Assembly (NCBI RefSeq): GCF_017163705.1
Contig: NZ_JAFIWB010000024.1
Location: 32,850 to 96,849 of the forward strand
Length of the DNA: 64,000 nt
Origin: Xanthomonas bonasiae
GTDB taxonomy: Bacteria; Pseudomonadota; Gammaproteobacteria; Xanthomonadales; Xanthomonadaceae
Reading direction: 5' to 3'
A program made the position numbers and the translations under genes. Below, piece by piece: positions 52,654-60,825 of this stretch. Numbering within the stretch: position 1 is the first letter of the stretch; each line of letters opens with the position of its first letter. The notes beneath the pieces were generated by a model that saw only the letters and a list, made by a program, of their open reading frames with translations, was not told the DNA's origin and did no database searches.

Positions 52654-54996
52654 ATGAGCGAGGCAACACAACGGCCGCCGGCGCCGGAGGGTTTGCGCAA
52701 GGCGGCGCCGCTGCTGGCGCTGCTGCTGGCCGCGCTGGCCGGCTGGTTCGGCTGGAGCGGCGCGCAGCAATGGCGCAACGAACACAGCGCCACGGAACTG
52801 CAGCAGGCGCGCGACGCAGTGGTGGCGCAGACCTCGCAGGCGCTGGCGGCGGTGGCCAAGCGCTTCGCCGCGCAACTGCAGCAGCCCGCGGTGCAGGCGG
52901 CCCTGGCGCGCGGCGACGCGACCGCGGCGGCGCAGGCGTTGCGCGAGGGCTGGAAGGACGCGGAAGACGCACACGTGCTGCCCGCCGACCTGAGCGCCGG
53001 CTACGCCGACGCGGGCGGCTTCGGCTATGGCCGCCTGGCGCTGCTGGAAAAGGCGTTGCTGACCGACGCCGTCGCCAGCGCGGTGGTGCGCGACGGTGGT
53101 GGGGCGCGACTGGGGCTGGCCGCGCCGGTGACCCTGGACACGGGCGCCGGCGTCGCCTACCTGCGCCTGCCGCTGCGCGTGCTGACTGCGCCGGTGGCGC
53201 AGGCCGCGGTTCCGGCCAGCGGCTATCTGGCGCTGCGCCAGGGCAGCTACGACGTGGTCGGCGCCGGCGATGCCGGCCTGGCCGACCATGGCGACGCGTT
53301 GTCGCGGCCGATCGGCACGACCGGGCTGCGGGTGGTCGCGGCGTTGCCCGACGCCGAGCTCGGCCCGCTCGGCCTGGACGCGCTGCCCTGCCTGATCGTC
53401 GCCGGCCTGCTCGGCTTCTTGGCCTTGGCGGTGCTGCTGGCCGCGCGCGGCCGCCTGCCGCGGCCGCGCCGCGCCAAGGCCGCCGCCGCGGCGGCCGAGC
53501 AGGAGCCCACCCTGCGGCAGAGCCTGCAGCACCGGGAACCGCCACCGGCACCGCCGCTGCCCGAGGGCGAGAGCGCGCCGGCCAGGGCGGTTCCGGCACT
53601 GACCGTGCCGGCCGCCATCTTCCGCGCCTACGACATCCGCGGCGTGGTCGGCCGCGATCTCAGCCCGCAGGTCGCCGCCTTGATCGGCCAGGCGATCGGC
53701 GCGGTGATGCAGGAGCAAGGCCTGAACGAGGTGGTGGTCGGCCGCGACGGCCGCCTGTCCGGCCCGGAACTGTCGGCGGCGCTGATCGACGGCCTGCGCC
53801 GCGCCGGCTGCCACGTCACCGACATCGGCCTGGCGCCGACCCCGGTGGTGTATTTCGCCAGCTTCCACCTGCGTGCCGGCAGTTGCGTGGCGGTGACCGG
53901 CAGCCACAACCCGCCGGACTACAACGGTTTCAAGATCGTGGTCGGCGGCGAGACGCTGTCCGGCGCGGCGATCACCGACCTGTACGCGCGGATCAGCGAA
54001 GGCCGCCTGCCGACCGCCGCCGAACCGGGGCGGCTGGAGCAGCGCGACGTCGGCGACGACTACATCCAGCGCATCGCCGACGACGTGCAGCTGGATCGCC
54101 CGCTCAAGGTGGTGGCCGATGCCGGCAACGGCGTGGGCGGCGAACTGGCGCCGCGGCTGCTGGAGGCGATCGGCGCGGAGGTCATCCCGCTGTACTGCGA
54201 CGTCGACGGCACCTTCCCCAACCATCACCCCGATCCCAGCGAGCCGCACAACCTGGAAGACCTGATCCAGACCGTGAAGCGCTTCGACGCCGACCTGGGC
54301 ATCGCCTTCGACGGCGATGCCGACCGGCTCGGCGTGGTCACCAAGGAAGGCACGGTGATCTACCCCGATCGCCTGCTGATGCTGTTCGCTGCCGACGTGC
54401 TGCAGCGCAACCCCGGCGCGCTGGTGATCTACGACGTCAAGTGCACCGGCAAGCTGTCGGACTACGTGCTGCGCAACGGCGGCAGCCCGATGGTGTGGAA
54501 GACCGGGCATTCGCTGATCAAGGCGAAGATGCGCGAGACCGACGCCGAACTGGCCGGCGAGATGAGCGGCCACTTCTTCTTCAAGGAGCGCTGGTACGGC
54601 TTCGACGACGGCCTGTACGCGGCGGCGCGGCTGCTGGAGATCCTGGCGCAGCGCGAGGAGAGCCCGTCCGAGGTGCTGGCCGAGCTGCCCGACAGCGTGT
54701 CCACGCCGGAGATCAAACTGCCGCTGGCCGACGGGCAGGACGCGCATGCGCTGGTCGCGCAGCTGGTCGCCATCGCGCAGCAGGAAGGCTCGGCGTTCGC
54801 CGGTGCGCGGCTGCTCACCATCGATGGCCTGCGTGCGGACTTCGCCGACGGCTGGGGTCTGGTGCGCGCGTCCAACACCACGCCGGTGCTGGTGCTGCGC
54901 TTCGAGGCCGACACCACTGCCGCGCTGGAGCGGATCAAGGACCTGTTCCGCAGCCAGCTGCAGGCGCTGCTGCCGTCGCTGGCGGCGGGGTTCTGA
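52654..54996 (+). CDS. algC: Phosphomannomutase/phosphoglucomutase with N-terminal membrane domain
   Basis: 780 residues. The first 325 form a membrane-anchored part: helix at about 18-38, a periplasmic stretch of about 215 residues, second helix near 248-268, then a Pro-rich linker. The rest is a hexose phosphomutase of the AlgC/ManB type: FRAYDIRGVVGRDL, phosphoserine loop TGSHNPPDYNGFK, metal loop DGDADRLG and sugar loop GEMSGHFFFKERWY. It makes mannose-1-P and glucose-1-P for exopolysaccharide and lipopolysaccharide. Pseudomonas AlgC also occurs in this long form, and dut-algC is a shared gene order. Confidence 0.93.
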   Translation: MSEATQRPPAPEGLRKAAPLLALLLAALAGWFGWSGAQQWRNEHSATELQQARDAVVAQTSQALAAVAKRFAAQLQQPAVQAALARGDATAAAQALREGWKDAEDAHVLPADLSAGYADAGGFGYGRLALLEKALLTDAVASAVVRDGGGARLGLAAPVTLDTGAGVAYLRLPLRVLTAPVAQAAVPASGYLALRQGSYDVVGAGDAGLADHGDALSRPIGTTGLRVVAALPDAELGPLGLDALPCLIVAGLLGFLALAVLLAARGRLPRPRRAKAAAAAAEQEPTLRQSLQHREPPPAPPLPEGESAPARAVPALTVPAAIFRAYDIRGVVGRDLSPQVAALIGQAIGAVMQEQGLNEVVVGRDGRLSGPELSAALIDGLRRAGCHVTDIGLAPTPVVYFASFHLRAGSCVAVTGSHNPPDYNGFKIVVGGETLSGAAITDLYARISEGRLPTAAEPGRLEQRDVGDDYIQRIADDVQLDRPLKVVADAGNGVGGELAPRLLEAIGAEVIPLYCDVDGTFPNHHPDPSEPHNLEDLIQTVKRFDADLGIAFDGDADRLGVVTKEGTVIYPDRLLMLFAADVLQRNPGALVIYDVKCTGKLSDYVLRNGGSPMVWKTGHSLIKAKMRETDAELAGEMSGHFFFKERWYGFDDGLYAAARLLEILAQREESPSEVLAELPDSVSTPEIKLPLADGQDAHALVAQLVAIAQQEGSAFAGARLLTIDGLRADFADGWGLVRASNTTPVLVLRFEADTTAALERIKDLFRSQLQALLPSLAAGF

Positions 54997-55589
54997 GGCG
55001 CATGCCGTGTACGCCCGGCGCAGTGCCGGGCGAGGCGGCGTAGCGCCGCTGGCACGCGGAGTGGTGTGGAAACGGCTTCAGCCCGCGACAGGGTTGCCGA
55101 GAGCGCAGCGATTCCGGGCGGCGCTCGTCGCGGTTGAAACCGCTCCTACAGGAAGCGCGGCCAACGCGCTGGGTGCGCTGCAGGAGGGGCTTCAGCCCCG
55201 ACGGCATCCGGAACCGCCGGGCGTCCGGACTTCGTTCGTCGCGACTGAAGTCGCTCCTACAAGGACTCGCCGCTTACTCGCTGGGTGCATTGTGGGAAGG
55301 ACTTCAGTCCCGACTCCAGCCTAAGCCGCGCGGGCATCCGGACTTCGCTCGTCGCGATTGAAGTCGCTCCCACAGGGGGCTTGCGGCCTACTTGCTGGGT
55401 GCGCTGTGGGAGGGACTTCAGTCCCGACTCCAGCCGAAGCCGCCCAGGCGTCCGGGCTTCGTTCGTCGTGACTGGAGTCGCTCCCACAAGGGACTTGCGG
55501 CCTACTTGCTGGATGCACTGTGGGAGGGACTTCAGTCCCGACATCCCTGCCGCGGCGACCTGGCTAGCGCCGCTGGCCGCGCGCTGCGT
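54997..55589. other. Repeat-filled region between algC and the coiled-coil gene
   Basis: 593 bp between convergent genes, mostly repeat: TGTGGAAACGGCTTCAGCCC at about 55065 and a first palindromic unit, then the ordered array at 55168-55541. No gene is present. Confidence 0.8.
55168..55541. repeat. Composite palindromic repeat array, about 113-bp period
   Basis: GCTGGGTGC/GCTGGATGC marks unit starts at 55168, 55280, 55394 and 55508 (periods 112, 114, 114). Each unit holds GTGGGAGGGACTTCAGTCCC, a variable stretch, then TTCGTCGnGACTGnAGTCGC and CTCCCACAAGGGACTTGCGG. The last unit is partial. It combines two palindrome types (TTCAGTCCC and TTCAGTCGC) in alternation. Confidence 0.9.
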
Positions 55590-56267
55590 TTAGCCGCTGT
55601 TCGCCGGCGCAGCCGGCGCCGTTCCGGTCCCGGGCCGCTTCGCCGCACGATAGCGTTGCAGCGCGTCGTCGATTTCCTGGTTCAGGCCGAGCCGCTGCTG
55701 TTCGAAGTTCTTCTGCATGCGCAGCTGCCACAGCAGCGCGCGATGCCGCTGCTGCACGTCCTCGACGATCTTGCCGGTCACCTTCTGCCCGGCCAGCTCG
55801 CGCGCGCCGGCGTTGGCCAGCAGGCCGACCAGCCCTTCGCGCAGGCTGTTGACGTTGTAGCGCGCGGTGTTGATGTTGTTGTCGACGATGCCGATGCGCT
55901 CGGAAAACACCCGGCGCAATTCCTCTTCGGTCTGGAACGACAGCAGCATCGCCTGGTCGGTGCGCTTGCGCGTCTCCAGCGCCGCCTGGTCGGCGCGCTG
56001 CTGCGCGGCATCGGCGGCGGCCGCGGCGCGCTCCTCGGCATTCAGCGCACGGCCGACCGCGCCGCTGCGCATCCCGCTCTTGGCGTTGAACTCGTCGCGC
56101 GCCTGGTTCACCGCTTCCGGCGGCAGCGCATCGCTGCACACGCGCTGCCCGCCCTGGTTCCAGCAGTACAGTTTCTTGGATGGCGCCGGCTGCGCTGCGG
56201 CCGGCAACGCAATCAGCGCGAGCAGGACGCACAAGGTGCGGCCCCACGGTCGTTGGATCGGCATCAT
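55590..56267 (-). CDS. Secreted DUF4124-like protein with long coiled coil
   Basis: 225 residues. Signal peptide about 1-25 (TLCVLLALIALPAAAQP). A short Cys-containing N-terminal domain (KLYCWNQGGQRVCSDALPPE) resembles DUF4124. The rest is a predicted coiled coil (EERAAAAADAAQQRADQAAL; QQRHRALLWQLRMQKNFEQQ). Pro-rich tail. Probably periplasmic; function unknown. ATG at 56267 or 56264. It lies 15 bp downstream of pyrE and is likely co-transcribed. Confidence 0.85.
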   Translation of the reverse strand: MMPIQRPWGRTLCVLLALIALPAAAQPAPSKKLYCWNQGGQRVCSDALPPEAVNQARDEFNAKSGMRSGAVGRALNAEERAAAAADAAQQRADQAALETRKRTDQAMLLSFQTEEELRRVFSERIGIVDNNINTARYNVNSLREGLVGLLANAGARELAGQKVTGKIVEDVQQRHRALLWQLRMQKNFEQQRLGLNQEIDDALQRYRAAKRPGTGTAPAAPANSG

Positions 56268-56282
56268 GGCAGCCCCCTGCTG

Positions 56283-56942
56283 TCAGCCTGACGGATCGCA
56301 GCCGTAGCGTGCCCGGTAGGCCAGCAGCGGTTCGCGGAAGCCGACAAGGTCCGCGTTTCCATCGATGAATGCAAGCAGATCGCCCAGGTGCGCGACCGAC
56401 ACCACAGGAACGCCGGCCTCCGCCGCCACCGCCTGCGCCGCCGAGCGCCGGTCGTGCTCGCCGGCGATCTCCTGCCGGTCCAGCGCGACCAGGATCGCCG
56501 CCGGGATGCCGCCGGCCTCGCGGATGATCGCCAGCGCCTCGCGGATCGCGGTGCCGGCGGTGATCACGTCGTCCACGATCAGCACCCGGCGCCCGGCCAG
56601 CGGCGCGCCGATCAGGCTGCCGCCTTCGCCATGGGTCTTGGCTTCCTTGCGGTTGAACGCCAGCGGCAGGTTGCGGTCGCGCTGCGCGTACTCGCAGGCC
56701 AGCGCGGTCGCCAGCGGAATGCCCTTGTAGGCCGGGCCGAACAGCAGATCGAAGTCGAGCCCGGCGGCGTCGGCCGCATCGGCGTAGCACGCCGCCAGGC
56801 GCGCCACCGTGCTCCCGGAATCGAAGCGCCCGGCGTTGAAAAAGTAAGGGCTGACGCGCCCGGACTTCAGCGTGAACTCGCCGAAGCGCAGCGCCTGCGC
56901 ATCCAGGGCCAATTGCAGGAAACGTTGCCGGTAGTCGGTCAT
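56283..56942 (-). CDS. pyrE: Orotate phosphoribosyltransferase
   Basis: 219 residues from the ATG at 56942. PRTase fold: FGEFTLKSGRVSPYFFNAGR, LFGPAYKGIPLATALACEYA, FNRKEAKTHGEGGSLIGAPL and the PRPP loop VLIVDDVITAGTAIREA. It converts orotate to OMP in pyrimidine synthesis. Upstream sequence directly at the start codon is a G-rich copy of the ATTCCC family, so no Shine-Dalgarno is visible. Divergent from xthA. Confidence 0.96.
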   Translation of the reverse strand: MTDYRQRFLQLALDAQALRFGEFTLKSGRVSPYFFNAGRFDSGSTVARLAACYADAADAAGLDFDLLFGPAYKGIPLATALACEYAQRDRNLPLAFNRKEAKTHGEGGSLIGAPLAGRRVLIVDDVITAGTAIREALAIIREAGGIPAAILVALDRQEIAGEHDRRSAAQAVAAEAGVPVVSVAHLGDLLAFIDGNADLVGFREPLLAYRARYGCDPSG

Positions 56943-56975
56943 TGGGGAGCCGGGATTCGGGATTGGGGATGACGG

Positions 56976-57122
56976 GATTCGTGAAAGCATAGCCGGTCGC
57001 GGCCATGCGGCGTCCACGCATGGGTACGCTTTCATGAATCCCCAATGCAATGCCTGGATTGGTGAACACATAGCGGGTTACGACCATGCAGTGTCCACGC
57101 ATGGGGTACGCTTTCACGAATC
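56976..57122. repeat. Two tandem imperfect palindromes between pyrE and xthA
   Basis: Unit A 56976-57040 begins GATTCGTGAAAGC and ends GCTTTCATGAATC (13-bp arms, one mismatch). Unit B 57057-57122 begins GATTGGTGAACAC and ends GCTTTCACGAATC. Both share CGnCCATGC, GTCCACGCATGGG and TACGCTTTCA in the middle. They lie in the divergent control region, flanked on both sides by ATTCCC-type strings (56943-56969 and 57121-57150). Confidence 0.85.
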
Positions 57123-57152
57123 TCCAATCCCTCCATCCCGAATCCCCGCTCT

Positions 57153-57953
57153 ATGCGTATCGTCAGTTTCAATGCCAACGGCCTGCGTTCGGCCGCCACC
57201 AAGGGCTTCTTCGAGTGGTTTTCCGGCCAGCACGCCGATGTGCTGTGCGTGCAGGAAACCAAGGCGCAGGAGCATCAGCTGGCCGGGCCGGCGTTCCTGC
57301 CGGACGGCTACCGCGCCTGGTTCCGCGATGCCAGCACCAAGAAGGGCTACAGCGGCGTGGCCATCTACAGCAAGCGCGAGCCGGACGAGGTGCGTACCGC
57401 GCTGGGCTGGCCCGAGTTCGACGAGGAGGGCCGCTACCTGGAGGCGCGCTTCGGCAACCTGAGCGTGGTCTCGTTCTACATTCCCTCCGGCTCGTCCGGC
57501 GAACTGCGCCAGGGCTACAAGTTTCAGGTCATGGACTGGCTGCGGCCGATCCTGGCCGAATGGCTGGCCAGCGGCCGCGACTACGTGCTGTGCGGCGACT
57601 GGAACATCGTGCGCTCGGCGCTGGACATCAAGAACTGGAAGTCCAACCAGAAGAATTCCGGCTGCCTGCCGGCCGAGCGCGACTGGCTCAACGGCCTGTG
57701 CGCCGATCGCGCCGAAGACGCCGATCCGGCCAGCGGCCGCGGCTGGGTCGACGCCTACCGCGCGCTGCACCCGGAGGGCCAGGACTACACCTGGTGGAGC
57801 AACCGTGGCGCCGCGCGCGCCAACGACGTGGGTTGGCGCATCGACTACCAGTTCGTGACCCCGACGCTGCGCGAGCGCCTGCAGGGCTGCGCGATCTATA
57901 CCGCGCAGCGCTTCTCCGACCATGCGCCGTTCGTGGTGGACTACCGCGAATGA
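57153..57953 (+). CDS. xthA: Exodeoxyribonuclease III
   Basis: 266 residues. Endonuclease/exonuclease/phosphatase fold: MRIVSFNANGLRSAATKGFF, CVQETKAQEHQLAGPAF (catalytic Glu), YVLCGDWNIVRSALDIKNWK (Asp and Asn), and the C-terminal FSDHAPFVVDY (Asp-His). AP endonuclease and 3'-exonuclease of base-excision repair. The start directly follows a C-rich repeat. It overlaps ampG by ATGA. Confidence 0.95.
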   Translation: MRIVSFNANGLRSAATKGFFEWFSGQHADVLCVQETKAQEHQLAGPAFLPDGYRAWFRDASTKKGYSGVAIYSKREPDEVRTALGWPEFDEEGRYLEARFGNLSVVSFYIPSGSSGELRQGYKFQVMDWLRPILAEWLASGRDYVLCGDWNIVRSALDIKNWKSNQKNSGCLPAERDWLNGLCADRAEDADPASGRGWVDAYRALHPEGQDYTWWSNRGAARANDVGWRIDYQFVTPTLRERLQGCAIYTAQRFSDHAPFVVDYRE

Positions 57954-59266
57954 GCCAGGCCGCGTCCGCGCCGGCCTCCTACAAGGGCTGGGCCGGGATC
58001 AAGCGCGCCTTCGCCACGCCGTCGGCGGCGACGATGGCGCTGCTCGGCTTCGGCAGCGGCCTGCCGTTCCTGTTGATCGCCTCGCAGACCCTGTCCACGC
58101 GCTTGCGCGACGTCGGCCTGGACCTGGGCAGCATCGGCCTGATCAGCCTGGCCAGCTTCTTCTACCTGCTCAAGTTCCTGTGGGCGCCGCTGCTGGACCG
58201 CTATCCGTTCCCGCTGGTCGCGTTCCTGGGCCGGCGCCGCTCGTGGCTGCTGGTGTCGCAGCTGGGGGTCACGATCGGCCTGGCGGCGCTGGCGCTGATG
58301 CGTCCGGAGCTGAGCATCGGCGGCCTGGTGCTGTGGGTGCTGATCGCCTCCTTCGCCGGCGCCACCCAGGATTCGGTGGTCGATGCGTACCGGATCGAGA
58401 TCGCCCCGGCGACGGCGCAGGCCGCGCTCGCCGCGACCTACACCTTCGGCTACCGCATCGGCCTGATCCTGTCCGGCGCCGGCGCGCTGTACCTGGCCCA
58501 GTTCGGCGACTGGACCCTGGCCTATCTGGTGATGGCCGGGCTGATGCTGCTGCCGATCGCCACCACCTTGCTGTGCCGCGAACCGGAGGTGCCGGCGGCC
58601 ACGGTGGTGCGCAAGATCGACGTGGTCGGCGCGTTCTGGCAGCCGATTTCCAGCTTCTTCACCAGCAACGGCCTGGCGCTGGGGCTGGGGCTGCTGCTGT
58701 TCGTGGGCCTGTTCAAGTTTCCCGACCAGGTGATCGGGGTGATGTCCGGCCCGTTCTACCTCGATTCGGGTTTCAGCAAGGCCGACATCGCCACCGTCTC
58801 CAAGCTGTTCGGGGTGTGGATGGGCATCGCCGGCGCGTTCGCCGGCGGCCTGGCGGTGGCGGCGTTCGGCTTCCGGCGCATGCTGTTCGTCGCCGCGCTG
58901 GGTGTGGCGCTGTCGAACCTGGCGTTCCTGCTGATGGCCCACCATCCCGGGCAGCTGTGGTCGTTCTACGCCGCGCTCAGCGCCGACAACCTGTTCCAGG
59001 GCTTCGCCGGCACCGTGCTGGTCGCGTTCATGTCGTCGCTGACCGACCGCAACTTCACCGCCACCCAGTACGCGCTGCTGGTGTCGCTGGCCAACCTGCC
59101 GGGCAAGTTCGTCGGCGGCGCTTCCGGCTACATCGTCGAGGCCACGTCCTACAGCACCTTCTTCGTGCTCAGCGCGTTCACGGTGATTCCGACCCTGCTG
59201 CTGCTGGCCTGGCTGTGGCCGCGGATCCGCGAACAACCGGCCCCCGCCGCGCCGCAGGCGGATTGA
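57950..59266 (+). CDS. ampG: AmpG family muropeptide MFS transporter
   Basis: 438 residues with about 12 membrane helices. AmpG-type start GFGSGLPFLLIASQTLSTRL, then SFFYLLKFLWAPLLDRYPFP and GRRRSWLLVSQ, DSVVDAYRIEIAP, and the late LSADNLFQGFAGTVLVAFMS. It imports anhydromuropeptides from the periplasm for recycling and controls beta-lactamase induction. Overlaps xthA by 4 bp. anmK and a murein peptidase lie nearby, forming a loose peptidoglycan-recycling neighbourhood. Confidence 0.94.
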   Translation: MSQAASAPASYKGWAGIKRAFATPSAATMALLGFGSGLPFLLIASQTLSTRLRDVGLDLGSIGLISLASFFYLLKFLWAPLLDRYPFPLVAFLGRRRSWLLVSQLGVTIGLAALALMRPELSIGGLVLWVLIASFAGATQDSVVDAYRIEIAPATAQAALAATYTFGYRIGLILSGAGALYLAQFGDWTLAYLVMAGLMLLPIATTLLCREPEVPAATVVRKIDVVGAFWQPISSFFTSNGLALGLGLLLFVGLFKFPDQVIGVMSGPFYLDSGFSKADIATVSKLFGVWMGIAGAFAGGLAVAAFGFRRMLFVAALGVALSNLAFLLMAHHPGQLWSFYAALSADNLFQGFAGTVLVAFMSSLTDRNFTATQYALLVSLANLPGKFVGGASGYIVEATSYSTFFVLSAFTVIPTLLLLAWLWPRIREQPAPAAPQAD

Positions 59267-59336
59267 AAGCCCGCTCGGAGTTGCGGATGATGCACGGCAG
59301 CGCATGGGGTGCGCCGCCGTCCGTCAGGGAGTCCGC

Positions 59337-59564
59337 ATGACCGATCTGCTGTTGCGCGACATCGACCCCATCCTGGTCGATCGGATCCGCCGCATCGCCG
59401 TGGCCCGCGGTTGGACCCAGCACCAGACCGTGCTCAACCTGATCGAGCAGGGCCTGTTCGCCAGCGAGCATGAAGTGCGCAGCGGCTTCGAGAACCCGGA
59501 AGTGGATGCCTTGTCCGAGGCGATCGCCGCGTTGCGCGAACTGCCGGCCGGCGCCGGCTTCTGA
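59337..59564 (+). CDS. Small RHH-like protein
   Basis: 75 residues from the ATG at 59337, with AGGGAG 5 nt upstream, which decides the start. MTDLLLRDIDPILVDRIRRI followed by AVARGWTQHQTVLNLIEQGL looks like a ribbon-helix-helix DNA-binding domain. The C-terminus is acidic (NPEVDALSEAIAALRELP). No toxin partner is adjacent; it may be a stand-alone regulator. Conserved hypothetical. Confidence 0.75.
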   Translation: MTDLLLRDIDPILVDRIRRIAVARGWTQHQTVLNLIEQGLFASEHEVRSGFENPEVDALSEAIAALRELPAGAGF

Positions 59565-59605
59565 GCCGCGCGTCGGTGCCGTGACGCGGGCCGCTGCCGT
59601 TGCGG

Positions 59606-60736
59606 TCAGGCCAGGTGGATCGCCCCGAGGATGCGCGGCCCACGCGCGCCGCTGACCGAAGGCAGGTTGCCGGGCAGCCCGGCCAGGGTCTGCCGCGCCA
59701 GCCAGGCGAAGCCCATCGCTTCCACGTAGTCCGGATCCAGGCCAAGCGCCTGCGTGGACAGCACCTGCACGCCCGGCAGCCGTGCCTGCAGCCGCGCCAG
59801 CAACAGCGGGTTGTGCACGCCGCCGCCGCAGACCAGCAGTTGCCGGGTCGCCGGCTGCTGCGCCAGCAGCGCGTCGGCCACGGTGGCCGCGGTCAGTTCC
59901 AGCAAGGTCGCCTGCACCGCCGCGGCCGGATGCGCGGCCGGCTCCAGCAGCGCATCCACCCAGCGCAGGTGGAACTGTTCGCGCCCTGTGCTCTTGGGCG
60001 GGGCCAGCGCGAACCAGGGATCGGCCAGCAAGCGCTGCAGCAGGCCGTCGTCGACCTGGCCGCTGGCGGCGAAGGCGCCGCCGGCATCGTAGGGCTGGCC
60101 CAGATGCCGCTGGCACCAGGCATCGAGCAGTGCGTTGGCCGGGCCGGTGTCGAACCCGCGCACGCTGCCGTGCGCCGGCAGCAGGGTCAGGTTGCCGATC
60201 CCGCCCAGGTTCAGCACCGCGCGGTCCTCGTGCGCCGCGCCCAGCATCGCCGCATGGAAGGCCGGCATCAGCGGCGCGCCATGGCCGCCGGCGGCCACGT
60301 CGCGGCGGCGGAAGTCGCACACCGTGGCGATGCCGGTCAGCTCGGCGATGCGGTTGCCGTCGCCCAGTTGCCAGGTGAAGGCCGGATCGGCCAACGGCCG
60401 GTGGCGCACGGTCTGGCCGTGCGAGCCGATCGCGCGCACCTCGGCAGGCGCGACGCCGGCGTCCTCGAGCAGGCGCAGCGCGGCCTCGGCGAAGGCGATC
60501 GCCACTTCCGCGTCGAGCCGGCCCAGCGTGTCCAGCGAATCGATCTCGCCGCCTTCGCCCAGCGCGATCAGCGCCTCGCGCTGGCGCGGCGCCCAGGCGT
60601 AGGTGCGGCCGATGCGCAGCTGCGCCCGCCCATCGGCAGCGAAGCGGACCAGCGCGGCATCGATGCCATCGGCACTGGTGCCGGACATCAGGCCGAGGAA
60701 CAGGGCCTCGGCGTCGAGTGCGATCGGATCGGGCAT
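59606..60736 (-). CDS. anmK: Anhydro-N-acetylmuramic acid kinase
   Basis: 376 residues from the ATG at 60736. ASKHA-fold kinase: [44 protein letters not shown] and [17 protein letters not shown]. It cleaves and phosphorylates anhydro-MurNAc to MurNAc-6-P in murein recycling. Located between the small RHH gene and the M23 peptidase gene, convergent with ampG. Confidence 0.95.
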   Translation of the reverse strand: MPDPIALDAEALFLGLMSGTSADGIDAALVRFAADGRAQLRIGRTYAWAPRQREALIALGEGGEIDSLDTLGRLDAEVAIAFAEAALRLLEDAGVAPAEVRAIGSHGQTVRHRPLADPAFTWQLGDGNRIAELTGIATVCDFRRRDVAAGGHGAPLMPAFHAAMLGAAHEDRAVLNLGGIGNLTLLPAHGSVRGFDTGPANALLDAWCQRHLGQPYDAGGAFAASGQVDDGLLQRLLADPWFALAPPKSTGREQFHLRWVDALLEPAAHPAAAVQATLLELTAATVADALLAQQPATRQLLVCGGGVHNPLLLARLQARLPGVQVLSTQALGLDPDYVEAMGFAWLARQTLAGLPGNLPSVSGARGPRILGAIHLA

Positions 60737-60825
60737 TGCGGGCACCAGGCAGCGTCAGTAGCGCAGCGTGGGCGAGGGGCGGCGGCGCGTCAATCCGCGC
60801 CGCCGTGGCGGGGCCGCTTTGCGGC

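Noticed and set aside
55168..55541. The 113-bp array as a CRISPR
   Set aside because: The repeated part is nearly the whole unit and is palindromic; there are no short unique spacers and no cas genes.
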